Assembly: GCA_900470095.1 (NCBI GenBank)
Contig: UBZM01000036.1
Span: 234,763-298,762 of the forward strand
DNA: 64,000 nucleotides
From: Hyphomicrobiales bacterium
GTDB taxonomy: Bacteria > Pseudomonadota > Alphaproteobacteria > Rhizobiales > Beijerinckiaceae
Direction: 5' to 3'
Below are positions 7,498 to 15,552 of this stretch, piece by piece. How positions within the stretch are numbered: the first letter of the stretch is position 1; each line of letters opens with the position of its first letter. The notes beneath the pieces are model-generated. The model saw only the letters and a program-made list of their open reading frames with translations. It was not told the origin of the DNA and made no database searches. Both the position numbers and the translations under genes were made by a program.

Positions 7498-9309
7498 TCA
7501 GAACCGCCAGATTAGCGGTACGTAGAACACCGCCATGATGAAGAACCAGATCATCAGCGGCGTCCCGAGCTTCCAGTAGCTGTTGAAGCTATAGCCGCCG
7601 GGGCCCATCACCATCATGTTCGTCGAGGTCGCGATCGGCGTCATGAACGACGCTGCACCCGCGATGCACAGGCTCATCAGGATCGGGCGGGGCGAAACCC
7701 CCATGCCAGTGGCCGCCGCCATGGCAATGGGAATGACCAGCATCGTGGTGGCCGTATTGCTCATGATCTGGCCGAGGCTTGCCGTCAGCACGAAAAGGCC
7801 CGCGAGAAAGACGACCGGCCCGGCATCGCCGGTGAGCGCAACGAGGTAATTGGCGACGAGCTGTGCCGCGCCCGACTGCACCATGGCGGTGGAGAGCGGC
7901 ATCATCGCTCCGACGAGGATCACCGTCGTCCAGTTGATGGCCCGGTAGGATTGCTCGACCGTGACGATGCCCGTGAGGATCAGCAGGCAGGCCGAGACGA
8001 GCCCGGCCACCGCCGGCGGGACGATGCCGGTGGCGAGCAGCACCACGAGGCAGGCCAGCACTGCGACGGCGACACCGGCTCCGGCGCCCATCGGCACCGC
8101 CTGGCGCCTGACGAGATCGGGCGAGTTGACGACCAGGATGTCGGGGTCCGTGAGCTGCAGGTCGAGTGCTTTCCAGCTCCCTTCCAGCAGGATCGTGTCG
8201 CCAGCCTGGAGACCATCGTCGGGTTCGAGATCGACGCCGGCCCGCTGCACCGCCAGCACCACGAGATCGCCGCTATCGGTGATCATCCCGGGGAACATCG
8301 CGCGCCCGATCAGGGCCGAGCGCGGCGGGATGACGACTTCTGCGAGGCCGGAGCGGCGGTTGAACAGGCTCGGCCCGGCCTCGTCGCCACCTCCGTCCTC
8401 GCGCAAGGCGAGGTGTTTCTCCGCAGCGAGATCGGCGACGGCTGCCGCATCGCCCTTCACCAGCAGGTAATCGCCCTCCGAGATCGCCGGCGCGCGCAAC
8501 GGCGTACCGGAATCTCCGGCCTGCACGGCCATCAAGGTGAGACGCGCATCGCCGGCGAAGTCCAGGGCTGTGGGCGCAATCCCGATATAGGACGAGCTGG
8601 CGCGCACGCGCAGCCGGAAGACACCGTCGCTCAGCCCGTAATGCTCGACCAGCGTCTGGGCGTGGCGGCTGAAATCGGCGGGCAAGCGCGCGCTGCTCTG
8701 CTCGGGCAGCAGGCGCTTCCCGAGCAGCAGGATGATCGCCATCGTGCCGGCGAGCAGGGGAATGCCGACAAGAGCGAACTCGGCAAAGGCGAAGCCCTGC
8801 AACCCGGCATCTTCCAGAGCTTCCGAGACCAGGATGTTCTTCGGAGCACCGGTGAGCAGCAGGTTCGAGCCGGCATGGGCCGCAAAGGCAAGTGGCATCA
8901 GGAGCTGCGACGGGGATTGCCGCAGCCGGATCGCCGCCATCACCACGACCGGCATCAGCGCAGCCACCGCGCCGCCGCCGCTGATCAGGGCGCTCAGGCA
9001 GCCGACGGCCGTCATGATGATGATCAGCAGGCGGGTTCGCCTGTTTTCGCCCGCCTTGGCGATCAGGAGCTGTCCGGCCCAGGCGGTCACGCCCGTCTTC
9101 TCCAGCGCGGCGCTGACGATGAAGAGACTGGCGATGAACAGCACCGCACGATCGCCAAATCCGGCGAGAGCCTGCTCGAGCGTGACGGCGCCGGTCGCCC
9201 AGAGCGAAAGCGCTGCTCCAATAGCCACGACGATGACCGGCAGCCTGTTCCAGGCGAACAGGGCAATCGTGATCACGGTGACGACGGCAGTGCTCTCAAT
9301 CGGGGTCAA
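7498..9309 (-). CDS. SLC13/DASS-type anion carrier with central TrkA-C domains
   Basis: 603-residue inner-membrane carrier. The N- and C-terminal thirds are hydrophobic and between them (about residues 210-390) lie two TrkA-C/RCK_C-like regulatory domains. The DASS signature SNTAT is present near residue 525 and the ATSTN motif near 565 matches the repeated sodium/substrate loop. Family members move dicarboxylates, sulfate or other anions, usually with sodium; the solute is unknown. A close paralogue lies at 36017-37852 in the opposite orientation, about 70% identical by eye over the last 150 residues. It converges with the hydrolase upstream and lies downstream of the Mrp operon on the same strand. 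Confidence 0.85.
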   Translation of the reverse strand: MTPIESTAVVTVITIALFAWNRLPVIVVAIGAALSLWATGAVTLEQALAGFGDRAVLFIASLFIVSAALEKTGVTAWAGQLLIAKAGENRRTRLLIIIMTAVGCLSALISGGGAVAALMPVVVMAAIRLRQSPSQLLMPLAFAAHAGSNLLLTGAPKNILVSEALEDAGLQGFAFAEFALVGIPLLAGTMAIILLLGKRLLPEQSSARLPADFSRHAQTLVEHYGLSDGVFRLRVRASSSYIGIAPTALDFAGDARLTLMAVQAGDSGTPLRAPAISEGDYLLVKGDAAAVADLAAEKHLALREDGGGDEAGPSLFNRRSGLAEVVIPPRSALIGRAMFPGMITDSGDLVVLAVQRAGVDLEPDDGLQAGDTILLEGSWKALDLQLTDPDILVVNSPDLVRRQAVPMGAGAGVAVAVLACLVVLLATGIVPPAVAGLVSACLLILTGIVTVEQSYRAINWTTVILVGAMMPLSTAMVQSGAAQLVANYLVALTGDAGPVVFLAGLFVLTASLGQIMSNTATTMLVIPIAMAAATGMGVSPRPILMSLCIAGAASFMTPIATSTNMMVMGPGGYSFNSYWKLGTPLMIWFFIMAVFYVPLIWRF

Positions 9310-9473
9310 GTGTGGTCCAGTCTTGTGATGCGTGTCAAAGCGGCCATGGCACGAGGCCTCCGCTGTCCTGGTCGTTCACTGAAGCCGGGTCATGTGCTCC
9401 GCAGCAGAAGGGCGGATGCGGGCACTGTATCCGACCATGGCCGGGGCGCCAGTGAGCACAGACCTCCTCGTGT

Positions 9474-11102
9474 TCAGGCTCGAAACATCAGCGCTCCCAG
9501 CAGAACCGCAACGACGATGAGCGACAGCCCGGCCACCGACCAGCGGCGCAGCAGGACGTCCACCTGCTCGATGCCAGCAGCGAGGCGCTGAATGACGGAG
9601 GTACCGGCCTCTGCCAGCACGACGATGTCGCCCTCGGGGATGGAGCCAGGCAGTTTCGTGATACGGCGAACCAGCAGCATGGCAAGCCCCCCCAGCAGCA
9701 TGGGCCAGATGACCTTCCAGAGCGCGGCGGGTTGCAGCAGACTGGCGATGCTTTCGCCCGCAATCGCGGGATAGAGTGACCATGGGATCACCAGCGAGGA
9801 GGCAGCGACGACGAGCCAGGGTATGATCTGTCCGGTGGGGGCAGAGGATTGCGGATTCTCTCGCGCGTCGCGCGCCACGATCGACAGGAAATGCAGCATC
9901 AGCAGCGTACTTCCTGCGCCGGCCAGCGCCATGGCGTAGCTGACATAGCCATAGCCCAGCATCGGCTTGGTCGCGAGTTTGGCCAGCGCGCCGCTGGTCA
10001 GAGGCAGGCCGCCGAGGCTGAGCGCCAGAAGGCCGGTGAGCAGCAGGACAGGCCGCAACCGTGCCCGCCCGGTCGCAGCCAGAATGCCGACAGCCAGGAA
10101 GAGGGCGCCCTTCACCAGCGTGTGATGCACCGCGTAATAGGCACCGAGGCTCGTGGCACCGGCATCGGCAGTGTCGAGCCCGACACCGAGGAGCACGGCG
10201 AGCAGACCCATCTGGCTGACGGTGGAATAGGCCAGGATGGTCTTGGCGCGCGTCTGGGTCACCCCGACGATGACGCCGAAATACGCGGTGACGATGCCGG
10301 CCGCGATCAGCACGTTGCCCCAGAAGGGCAGGCCGGCTTCGAAGGGCAGAAAGCGGATCAAGCCGATCACACCCGCCTTGACGACCACGCCGCTGAGCAC
10401 GGCGGAAGCGGGCATCGGCGCCGCGGGGTGGGCGAGCGGCAGCCAGACATGCAGCGGCACGAGCCCCATCTTCAAGGCAAAGCCGAGGATGAGCAGGGCA
10501 ACGATGCCGTCACGCATCGGGGATGACGGCAGGGATGCGACCACGTCCCGGATTGCAGGATTGGCGTCCGGGTGGCCGGCTGCGAGCATGACGAAGGCAA
10601 GCAGCAGAAACGCTTCTGCGAGCAGTGCCAGCACGACATAGACGATGCCGGCTCTGTGAGCGCGGGCGCTCTGCTCATGCACGATCAGCCCATAGGCGGC
10701 GAGGCTCGCCAGCGTGAAGAGCAGGTAGAAATTCGCGATGTCGGCGACGATGAAGAGGCCGAGGCTGCCTGTCAGCGTCAGCAGCCACCAGATTGCGAAG
10801 CGGGCAGCCGCCGGTTCGCGGCCCATATAGGAGGACGCGAAGGCGCCCGCTGCGCTCCAGAGCAGGGCGGCGCCGCCGAGCAGGATTGCACCCGGCCGGT
10901 CGAGGAGGAGCGACATCCGGAACGGCGGCGGGAAGAAGGCCGAGGTTCCGTCCGGCACCAGAAGCGCCGCGAGCAACGCTGGCAGGGGCGCGACACCGAG
11001 CAGCGACAGCGCGCGGGCCCGGAAGGGCCTGACGATGCAGCAGGCCGCCATGGCGAGCGGGAGGAGCACCGAAGCGGCAAGGAGCAGGCCGGAAGCGTTC
11101 AT
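9474..11102 (-). CDS. Mrp/MBH antiporter subunit, NuoL/MrpA-N or second MrpD-like
   Basis: 542-residue proton-pump type membrane subunit (Proton_antipo_M fold), the last gene of the Mrp operon. The TM7 lysine region (LKMGLVPLHVWLP) and the later lysine (VVVKAGV) and histidine (VHHTLVKGALF) are present. In the TM5 position where Mrp and complex I subunits carry a conserved glutamate, this protein reads LLFTLASLAAYGLI, so the acid appears to be missing. It probably takes the place of the NuoL-like half of MrpA, which is otherwise absent. The ATG at 11102 overlaps the stop of mrpD by 4 nt. Calling it MrpA-N or a second MrpD needs a tree. Confidence 0.75.
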   Translation of the reverse strand: MNASGLLLAASVLLPLAMAACCIVRPFRARALSLLGVAPLPALLAALLVPDGTSAFFPPPFRMSLLLDRPGAILLGGAALLWSAAGAFASSYMGREPAAARFAIWWLLTLTGSLGLFIVADIANFYLLFTLASLAAYGLIVHEQSARAHRAGIVYVVLALLAEAFLLLAFVMLAAGHPDANPAIRDVVASLPSSPMRDGIVALLILGFALKMGLVPLHVWLPLAHPAAPMPASAVLSGVVVKAGVIGLIRFLPFEAGLPFWGNVLIAAGIVTAYFGVIVGVTQTRAKTILAYSTVSQMGLLAVLLGVGLDTADAGATSLGAYYAVHHTLVKGALFLAVGILAATGRARLRPVLLLTGLLALSLGGLPLTSGALAKLATKPMLGYGYVSYAMALAGAGSTLLMLHFLSIVARDARENPQSSAPTGQIIPWLVVAASSLVIPWSLYPAIAGESIASLLQPAALWKVIWPMLLGGLAMLLVRRITKLPGSIPEGDIVVLAEAGTSVIQRLAAGIEQVDVLLRRWSVAGLSLIVVAVLLGALMFRA

Positions 11103-12634
11103 GGCGCCACCCCTGCCATGGCACCGGAGCGTCCCAGCTGCAGAAAGCCGAAGGGCTCGAGCGGCACGAAGCCAAGCAGCATGGCCGCCAGCGCCAGAGC
11201 AAGGGCTACGAGCTCGAGGCGGCGCGGGATCGGTTTCTGTGCGACGAGCGCGATGGCCGGCGTTGCCAGGGCGCGGTCGACGACGCGAAAGACATAGCCC
11301 GCAGCAAGCAGGCCTCCGGCCAGAATGGTGGCGGCAAGCCATGGGTGGCCGTTCAGCACCGCGGCCGTCAGCAAGAGGCACTTCGCAATAAAGCCACCGC
11401 TCGGTGGAATCCCCATCAGGGACAGGCCGGCGAGGCCGAAGGCCGCCGCGCTGATCGGGAGTACGCGGCCGAATCCGCCGAGATCGGCAATCCGGTCGTG
11501 GCCAAAGGCCTCGGCGATGACGCCCGCCGCGAGGAACATCGCAGCCTTGGCGAATGCGTGAGAAACCAACTGGAGGGCGCCTCCGGTCCAGGCGATGGTT
11601 TCCCAGGGGGCCTGCGCCTCGTTTCCGGCGGCGAGCGGAAAGACGATGAAGAGATAGCCGATCTGCGCCACGGTCGAATAGGCGATCATCAGCTTCAGCC
11701 GCGCCTGCCGAAGCGCCATGACGCTGCAGAACAGGATCGAGGACGCGCCGAGAACCGCCAGGATCTGACCGGCCAGGATCGCTGCGTGCGGGGGCGCGAT
11801 GTCGAGCACGAGACGCAGGATCAGGAAGACCGGCGCCTTGATGACGAGAGCCGAGAGCACCGCGCTCGCGGCTGCGGGTGCGCCGGCATGGGCCGGGGGC
11901 AACCAGAGATGCAGCGGAAACAGGGCAGCTTTGGCGAGAAGCCCCACGATCATCAGGGCAAGTGCCACCGAGAGGGCCGGCCCGCCTTCGCTCAGGCGCG
12001 ACAGCATCTGGATATCGAGCGTTCCGTAACTGCCATAGAGCAGCCCCGTGCCGAGCAGGTAGAGCAGGGACCCGAGCAGCGCGAACATCAGGTAGCGCAA
12101 CGCTGCGGCGACGGTCTCGGCGCGGCCATCGAGGCAGACCAGCGGGACTGCGGCGAATGTCAGCAACTCCAGAGCGACATAGAGATTGAACAGGTCCTCG
12201 CCGACGAAGACCGCGTTCAGCGCGCTCCATGTCGCCAGCAGCAAGCCCCAGAAGGTCGTCGGGGCCCGGCCGTCCTGCGCCTTCGGGCCCAGCGCATAAA
12301 GGCCCCGCGCAAACAGGCCTGTCGCCGTGATCACCATCGCCGTCATCGCGATCATCGTCGCGGAGAGCCCGTCGGCGCGTAGCGCGATTCCGAGCGGCGG
12401 CTGCCAGCCGCCGACGACATAGGTGAGCGCGGTGCCGGTCCGGATCAACTCGGCCACGATGGCGATCGCGGTCACGAGGCCCGCGGCCATGGTCACAAGG
12501 GCAACCTGCCTGGCGTGGCGAGGCGCGACGACCAGCATGGCCAGCACGCCGAGGACGGGCAAGGTCACGGCAAGGACAAGCAGATAGCCGCCGGGGGTGG
12601 CAAGGTGAACGGAGGCGGGCGCGAGAGGGGTCAT
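11099..12634 (-). CDS. mrpD: Na+/H+ antiporter subunit D
   Basis: 511-residue antiporter-like subunit with about 14 membrane segments. It keeps the key charged residues of the family: the TM5 glutamate (VALELLTFAAVPL), the TM7 lysine (AKAALFPLHLWLPPAHAGAP), the following lysine (VIKAPV) and a histidine (SHAFAKAAMF). It would form one proton channel of the Mrp complex. Starts and stops overlap by 4 nt with mrpC upstream and the second D-like gene downstream, so expression is coupled. Confidence 0.85.
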   Translation of the reverse strand: MTPLAPASVHLATPGGYLLVLAVTLPVLGVLAMLVVAPRHARQVALVTMAAGLVTAIAIVAELIRTGTALTYVVGGWQPPLGIALRADGLSATMIAMTAMVITATGLFARGLYALGPKAQDGRAPTTFWGLLLATWSALNAVFVGEDLFNLYVALELLTFAAVPLVCLDGRAETVAAALRYLMFALLGSLLYLLGTGLLYGSYGTLDIQMLSRLSEGGPALSVALALMIVGLLAKAALFPLHLWLPPAHAGAPAAASAVLSALVIKAPVFLILRLVLDIAPPHAAILAGQILAVLGASSILFCSVMALRQARLKLMIAYSTVAQIGYLFIVFPLAAGNEAQAPWETIAWTGGALQLVSHAFAKAAMFLAAGVIAEAFGHDRIADLGGFGRVLPISAAAFGLAGLSLMGIPPSGGFIAKCLLLTAAVLNGHPWLAATILAGGLLAAGYVFRVVDRALATPAIALVAQKPIPRRLELVALALALAAMLLGFVPLEPFGFLQLGRSGAMAGVAP

Positions 12635-12981
12635 GGCTCGGCCTGCTGCTTGTCGCTGGCCGCTGGCGCGTCCAGGCTTTCCCGGCCGGTGAGGTCGAAC
12701 AGGCGTTGCAGCAGCGCGACGGCAAGGGCGGTTGCTGAGAATGCGACGACAATGCCGGTGATCACCATGGCCTGCGGCACCGGGTCGCCGGAGAAACCGG
12801 CGGCTGCTCCGCGCCGCGCCGCTGCGCCAAAGACCAGGAAGATGCCCGCGCCGAGAATGTTGAACCCGACGATCCTGCGCAGGAGGCCAGCATGGGCGAT
12901 CACGATGAACAGGCCGATTCCGGCCAGCGCAGCGCCGCACAGGCCAAACAATGTGGCAGTGCCGAGGGATGCGAGGCTCAT
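12631..12981 (-). CDS. mrpC: Na+/H+ antiporter subunit C (NuoK-like)
   Basis: 116-residue NuoK/MrpC homologue with three hydrophobic helices and the typical FNILGAGIFLVF and MVITGIVVAFSATALAVAL segments. It packs against MrpA/MrpD in the antiporter. The C-terminus carries a polar tail of about 25 residues. The start at 12981 overlaps the end of the A'B fusion gene by 4 nt. Confidence 0.87.
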   Translation of the reverse strand: MSLASLGTATLFGLCGAALAGIGLFIVIAHAGLLRRIVGFNILGAGIFLVFGAAARRGAAAGFSGDPVPQAMVITGIVVAFSATALAVALLQRLFDLTGRESLDAPAASDKQQAEP

Positions 12982-13910
12982 GGGGCCGGCGCCCTGCTGG
13001 AGGGGCCGGCCACGAGCAGGCCAAGCGTCAGGGCGATGGATACCGTCAGCGCAGCCTCTATGCCTACGATGATGGGTTTGGCTGCGCCCTCGGGATAGGA
13101 GAGGAAGCCGTCGGCCACCGCAAAGCCGAGGAAGCCGACCGCGAAGAACAAGACCGGCCCCCCGACGAGCAGAAGCCGCAGCGTCGTCCGCCTCGTCTCG
13201 GGTGCGGGGCGCAGGCTCGCCAGCATGATGAGCAGCCACATCGCGGCAAGCACGGTGCCCGCCTGGAAAGTCCCGCCCGGTGCGTCGGCCCCCACCCAGC
13301 ACATATAGACGGCGATCAGAACGCCAAAGGGCGGCAATATGCGGCCGAGGTAGACGAAGGGCGGCGGCGCAACCGTTTGCCTCAACTCTGGCGCACCACC
13401 CCAGAGCTGATCGGGCGCCAGCGACCACACCCCCAGGAGGGCGAGCAGCAGAACGACCTTTTCGAGCAGCGTATCCAGGGCCCGGTAAGCCAACAGGACG
13501 GCCGTGACAGGATTGCCGAGGCCGGTTGAGTCGAGTGCTGCGGCGGCGGCAGGTGCGAGCGTCGGGGCGGGCGAGGGGAAGGAAAGCACGGCGAGCGCAA
13601 GGCCAGCCGCCACGACCGTGCAGGCGATGGCGGCGGCGGCCTTGGTGGTTCTCTTCGGGGTCTGGGGCTGGGATGAGCGCTGGCGCAGCCGGGCTTCGGC
13701 CCGAAGCAGCAGCATGCCGGTGACGCCGCCGCCAATCGCAGCCTCGGTCATGGCAACGTCGATCGCCGAGAGCCGCGTCCAGCCCAGTCCAAGCAGCAGC
13801 CCGAAGGCAATGAAGGCGATGATAGCACCTTGATCATCCCTGGCCCTGGCGACATGGATGGCCAGCGCGAGAAGCCATGCGACGAGCGCGAGATCCAGAA
13901 GCATGGTCAT
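12978..13910 (-). CDS. fused MrpA C-terminal (MbhD/MbhE) - MrpB subunit
   Basis: 310-residue membrane protein that joins parts usually found in two or three proteins. Residues 1-80 look like MbhD/DUF4040 (the region around DVAMTEAAIGGG), residues about 95-170 like MbhE (NPVTAVLLAYRALDTLLEK), and residues about 185-300 like MnhB (PFGVLIAVYMCWVGADAPGGTFQAGTV in shortened form). In Bacillus-type Mrp the first two regions are the C-terminal end of MrpA. Here that end is detached from the NuoL-like part and fused to MrpB. It overlaps mrpC by 4 nt and mrpG by 4 nt. Confidence 0.82.
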   Translation of the reverse strand: MTMLLDLALVAWLLALAIHVARARDDQGAIIAFIAFGLLLGLGWTRLSAIDVAMTEAAIGGGVTGMLLLRAEARLRQRSSQPQTPKRTTKAAAAIACTVVAAGLALAVLSFPSPAPTLAPAAAAALDSTGLGNPVTAVLLAYRALDTLLEKVVLLLALLGVWSLAPDQLWGGAPELRQTVAPPPFVYLGRILPPFGVLIAVYMCWVGADAPGGTFQAGTVLAAMWLLIMLASLRPAPETRRTTLRLLLVGGPVLFFAVGFLGFAVADGFLSYPEGAAKPIIVGIEAALTVSIALTLGLLVAGPSSRAPAP

Positions 13911-14200
13911 GGGCGGGACTTGCGCCGATAGAGCACCCCGGCGATCAACTGGCTCGCCGTTGCGGCCGAGATCTGGGCCAGCAGCCAGACGCAGACCAGC
14001 TTCAGGCCGCCCGCGAAGCTCTCGGCCTGCGGCAGGAGCCCGAGCACGATCAATCCGAGCCCCAGATTGTCGGCCTTGCTCAGCGCGTGAAGGCGGCTGA
14101 GCGTATCGGGGAAACGCAGCAGGCCGAGCGTGCCGGCGAGAAACAGAAGAGCGCCGCAGCCGACGGCGACGAGCGTGAACGCATTGGCGAGCGATGTCAC
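13907..14200 (-). CDS. mrpG: Na+/H+ antiporter subunit G
   Basis: 97-residue small subunit with three hydrophobic helices and the MnhG/PhaG hallmark GTLGLLRFPDTLSRLHALSKADNLG in the first half. MrpG is part of the E-F-G membrane wing of the complex. It overlaps mrpF by 4 nt upstream and the A'B fusion by 4 nt downstream, so the order of translation follows the operon. Confidence 0.9.
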   Translation of the reverse strand: MTSLANAFTLVAVGCGALLFLAGTLGLLRFPDTLSRLHALSKADNLGLGLIVLGLLPQAESFAGGLKLVCVWLLAQISAATASQLIAGVLYRRKSRP

Positions 14201-14487
14201 GCCTCGTCCTCCGCCTGCTCGGATGCGTCGGCGGTGTGACTGGACTGCCCGGAGGTGAAGGCCGCGCAGGAGACGGCGGCCAGCAGCATCAGCAGCAAGG
14301 CGACATCCGTCATGGCGGGGGAACTGGTCGCGGCGCCGAGCAGCAGAACCGCGGCAGCGCCACCCGTGCCCAGCAACTGAACGGCCATCATGCGTTCGAC
14401 CGCGATTTCGGAGCGCAGCACCTTGAACAGCCCGAGCGCCGTGACGGTCAGGATGAAGAGTGCCGCTCCCGTGAAGAGGTCAGCCAT
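14197..14487 (-). CDS. mrpF: Na+/H+ antiporter subunit F
   Basis: 96-residue subunit with three hydrophobic helices and a strongly acidic tail (ASEQAEDEA). The segment VLRSEIAVERMMAVQLLGTG matches the MnhF/PhaF pattern. I use the ATG at 14487; the frame remains open to 14598 but that part is mrpE in another frame. The start lies within the last 8 nt of mrpE, so the two are coupled. Confidence 0.85.
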   Translation of the reverse strand: MADLFTGAALFILTVTALGLFKVLRSEIAVERMMAVQLLGTGGAAAVLLLGAATSSPAMTDVALLLMLLAAVSCAAFTSGQSSHTADASEQAEDEA

Positions 14488-14983
14488 GAACGCCCCCGCT
14501 TTGCAGGGTGTCGCAAAAGGCTGCTTCATCCGCGGCGATCTGTTCCGCCACGGGTTCGCGCAGATCGAGGCAATGGATGTGAAGCGTGCCATCCGCATCC
14601 GCCGCGACGGGCAGCTTGCCCGGCTGGAGGCTCATGACCGCGCATGAGGCGCTGCGGGCCATGCCGGGAGGCAGCGAGGTGCGATAGGTGACAAAACCTG
14701 GCGACAAGGCCGGTCGCGGGGCAAAGGCGCGGCGCGCGACATCGACGCCGGCGACGGCTGATTGCGGCACGAAACGGATCAGGAAGCGCACGAGGCCAGA
14801 AGCGGATAGTTTTCCGTTTTCCGGCCAAAGCGCCGTGCTGGTCCAGGTCGCGGCGGCTGCCGCAATCAGGCCGATGGGCAGATCCGTCAGGGCGGGACCC
14901 ATCAGGATCAGCCATAGCGCGAGAAAGCCGAGACCTCTCGTGAGCCTGGCAAGGAGCGGCGTCCCGCCGATTTCGGTGGTCAT
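14480..14983 (-). CDS. mrpE: Na+/H+ antiporter subunit E
   Basis: 167-residue subunit, first gene of the Mrp operon. It has a hydrophobic N-terminal region (residues 12-50) and the soluble MnhE C-terminal domain with the core FVTYRTSLPPGMARSASCAV and LHIHCLD. I prefer the ATG at 14983, which has AGGG 7 nt upstream; an ATG two codons earlier (14989) is too close to that sequence. The complex exchanges cytoplasmic Na+ for protons and is typically needed for salt and alkali tolerance. A sigma-70-like promoter lies about 100 bp upstream. Confidence 0.85.
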   Translation of the reverse strand: MTTEIGGTPLLARLTRGLGFLALWLILMGPALTDLPIGLIAAAAATWTSTALWPENGKLSASGLVRFLIRFVPQSAVAGVDVARRAFAPRPALSPGFVTYRTSLPPGMARSASCAVMSLQPGKLPVAADADGTLHIHCLDLREPVAEQIAADEAAFCDTLQSGGVHG

Positions 14984-15552
14984 GACCATGCCCTGTGGGC
15001 CGGAGGTCGCGAGACAGGGGCGGGCGGGGCCGGTGGCCTGATGATCGCATATCGGGCGCAATCTTGAGACCAAGCCAGCGTACAAGTATTTCGTTCGATT
15101 TGAAATCTGTAAAGAATGGATATCGAAGATGATGATCTCATCTTCCGGCGTGGCGGTGGCTGATGGAATATTGGAGCATAGCAATCAGGATTCCACCAAC
15201 GCTGCTGCTGGCGAATGATGCCTGAAATATCGATGCAACCCTGTCTCTCGTGCATTGAAATTGTGCGCTCAATTCTCTTCAAAACACGTTGTTCATTTCA
15301 TAAGTATCTGATTATAAAGTAGCATCTGCTCTTTCTCTGGTCATCAGCCCCGTGTCTCACTTCTGTGCTCGGCGTCCCATTCTCGGTTTGGGCATGAAAG
15401 ATTGGCCGTGAAGGCGTGCATGACGCTGGCATCAAGGCTATGTCCTTCGAGGCAACTGAGTTGCGCATCCTGACGTTGCCGCGGGGGCAAGGCATGAGTA
15501 TTCGACGCCGATCTGCCCTTGCGAGCGCAGCTTCCCTGGATCGTGACTGACC
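14984..15552. other. 569 bp intergenic region, partly AT-rich
   Basis: Divergent control region between mrpE and the metallophosphoesterase gene. About 15050-15420 is clearly lower in GC than the rest of the window (for example TTTCATAAGTATCTGATTAT in the 15295-15315 area). It contains the predicted mrp promoter. I see no convincing small gene; a short open frame at 15298-15495 on the minus strand has no ribosome-binding site or recognisable protein pattern. Confidence 0.6.
15085..15113 (-). promoter_or_regulatory. predicted sigma-70-type promoter of the Mrp operon
   Basis: Read on the minus strand, TTTACA (15113-15108) and AATACT (15090-15085) are separated by 17 nt, a five-of-six and a four-of-six match to housekeeping -35 and -10 boxes. 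Transcription would start near 15078, giving a leader of about 95 nt before mrpE. Prediction by eye only. Confidence 0.4.

Noticed and set aside
11103..12752. Upstream extension of the last Mrp gene (frame open to 12752)
   Set aside because: It runs antiparallel in frame to mrpD coding sequence on the same strand and lacks hydrophobic segments; the ATG at 11102 with the 4-nt overlap is the natural start.
15381..15400. Fifth copy of the tandem TTTGGGA element near TTTGGGCATG
   Set aside because: There is no GGGA partner 20-21 bp upstream, so it does not match the repeat layout.
15298..15495. 65-codon minus-strand frame in the AT-rich gap
   Set aside because: No ribosome-binding site and no recognisable protein pattern.
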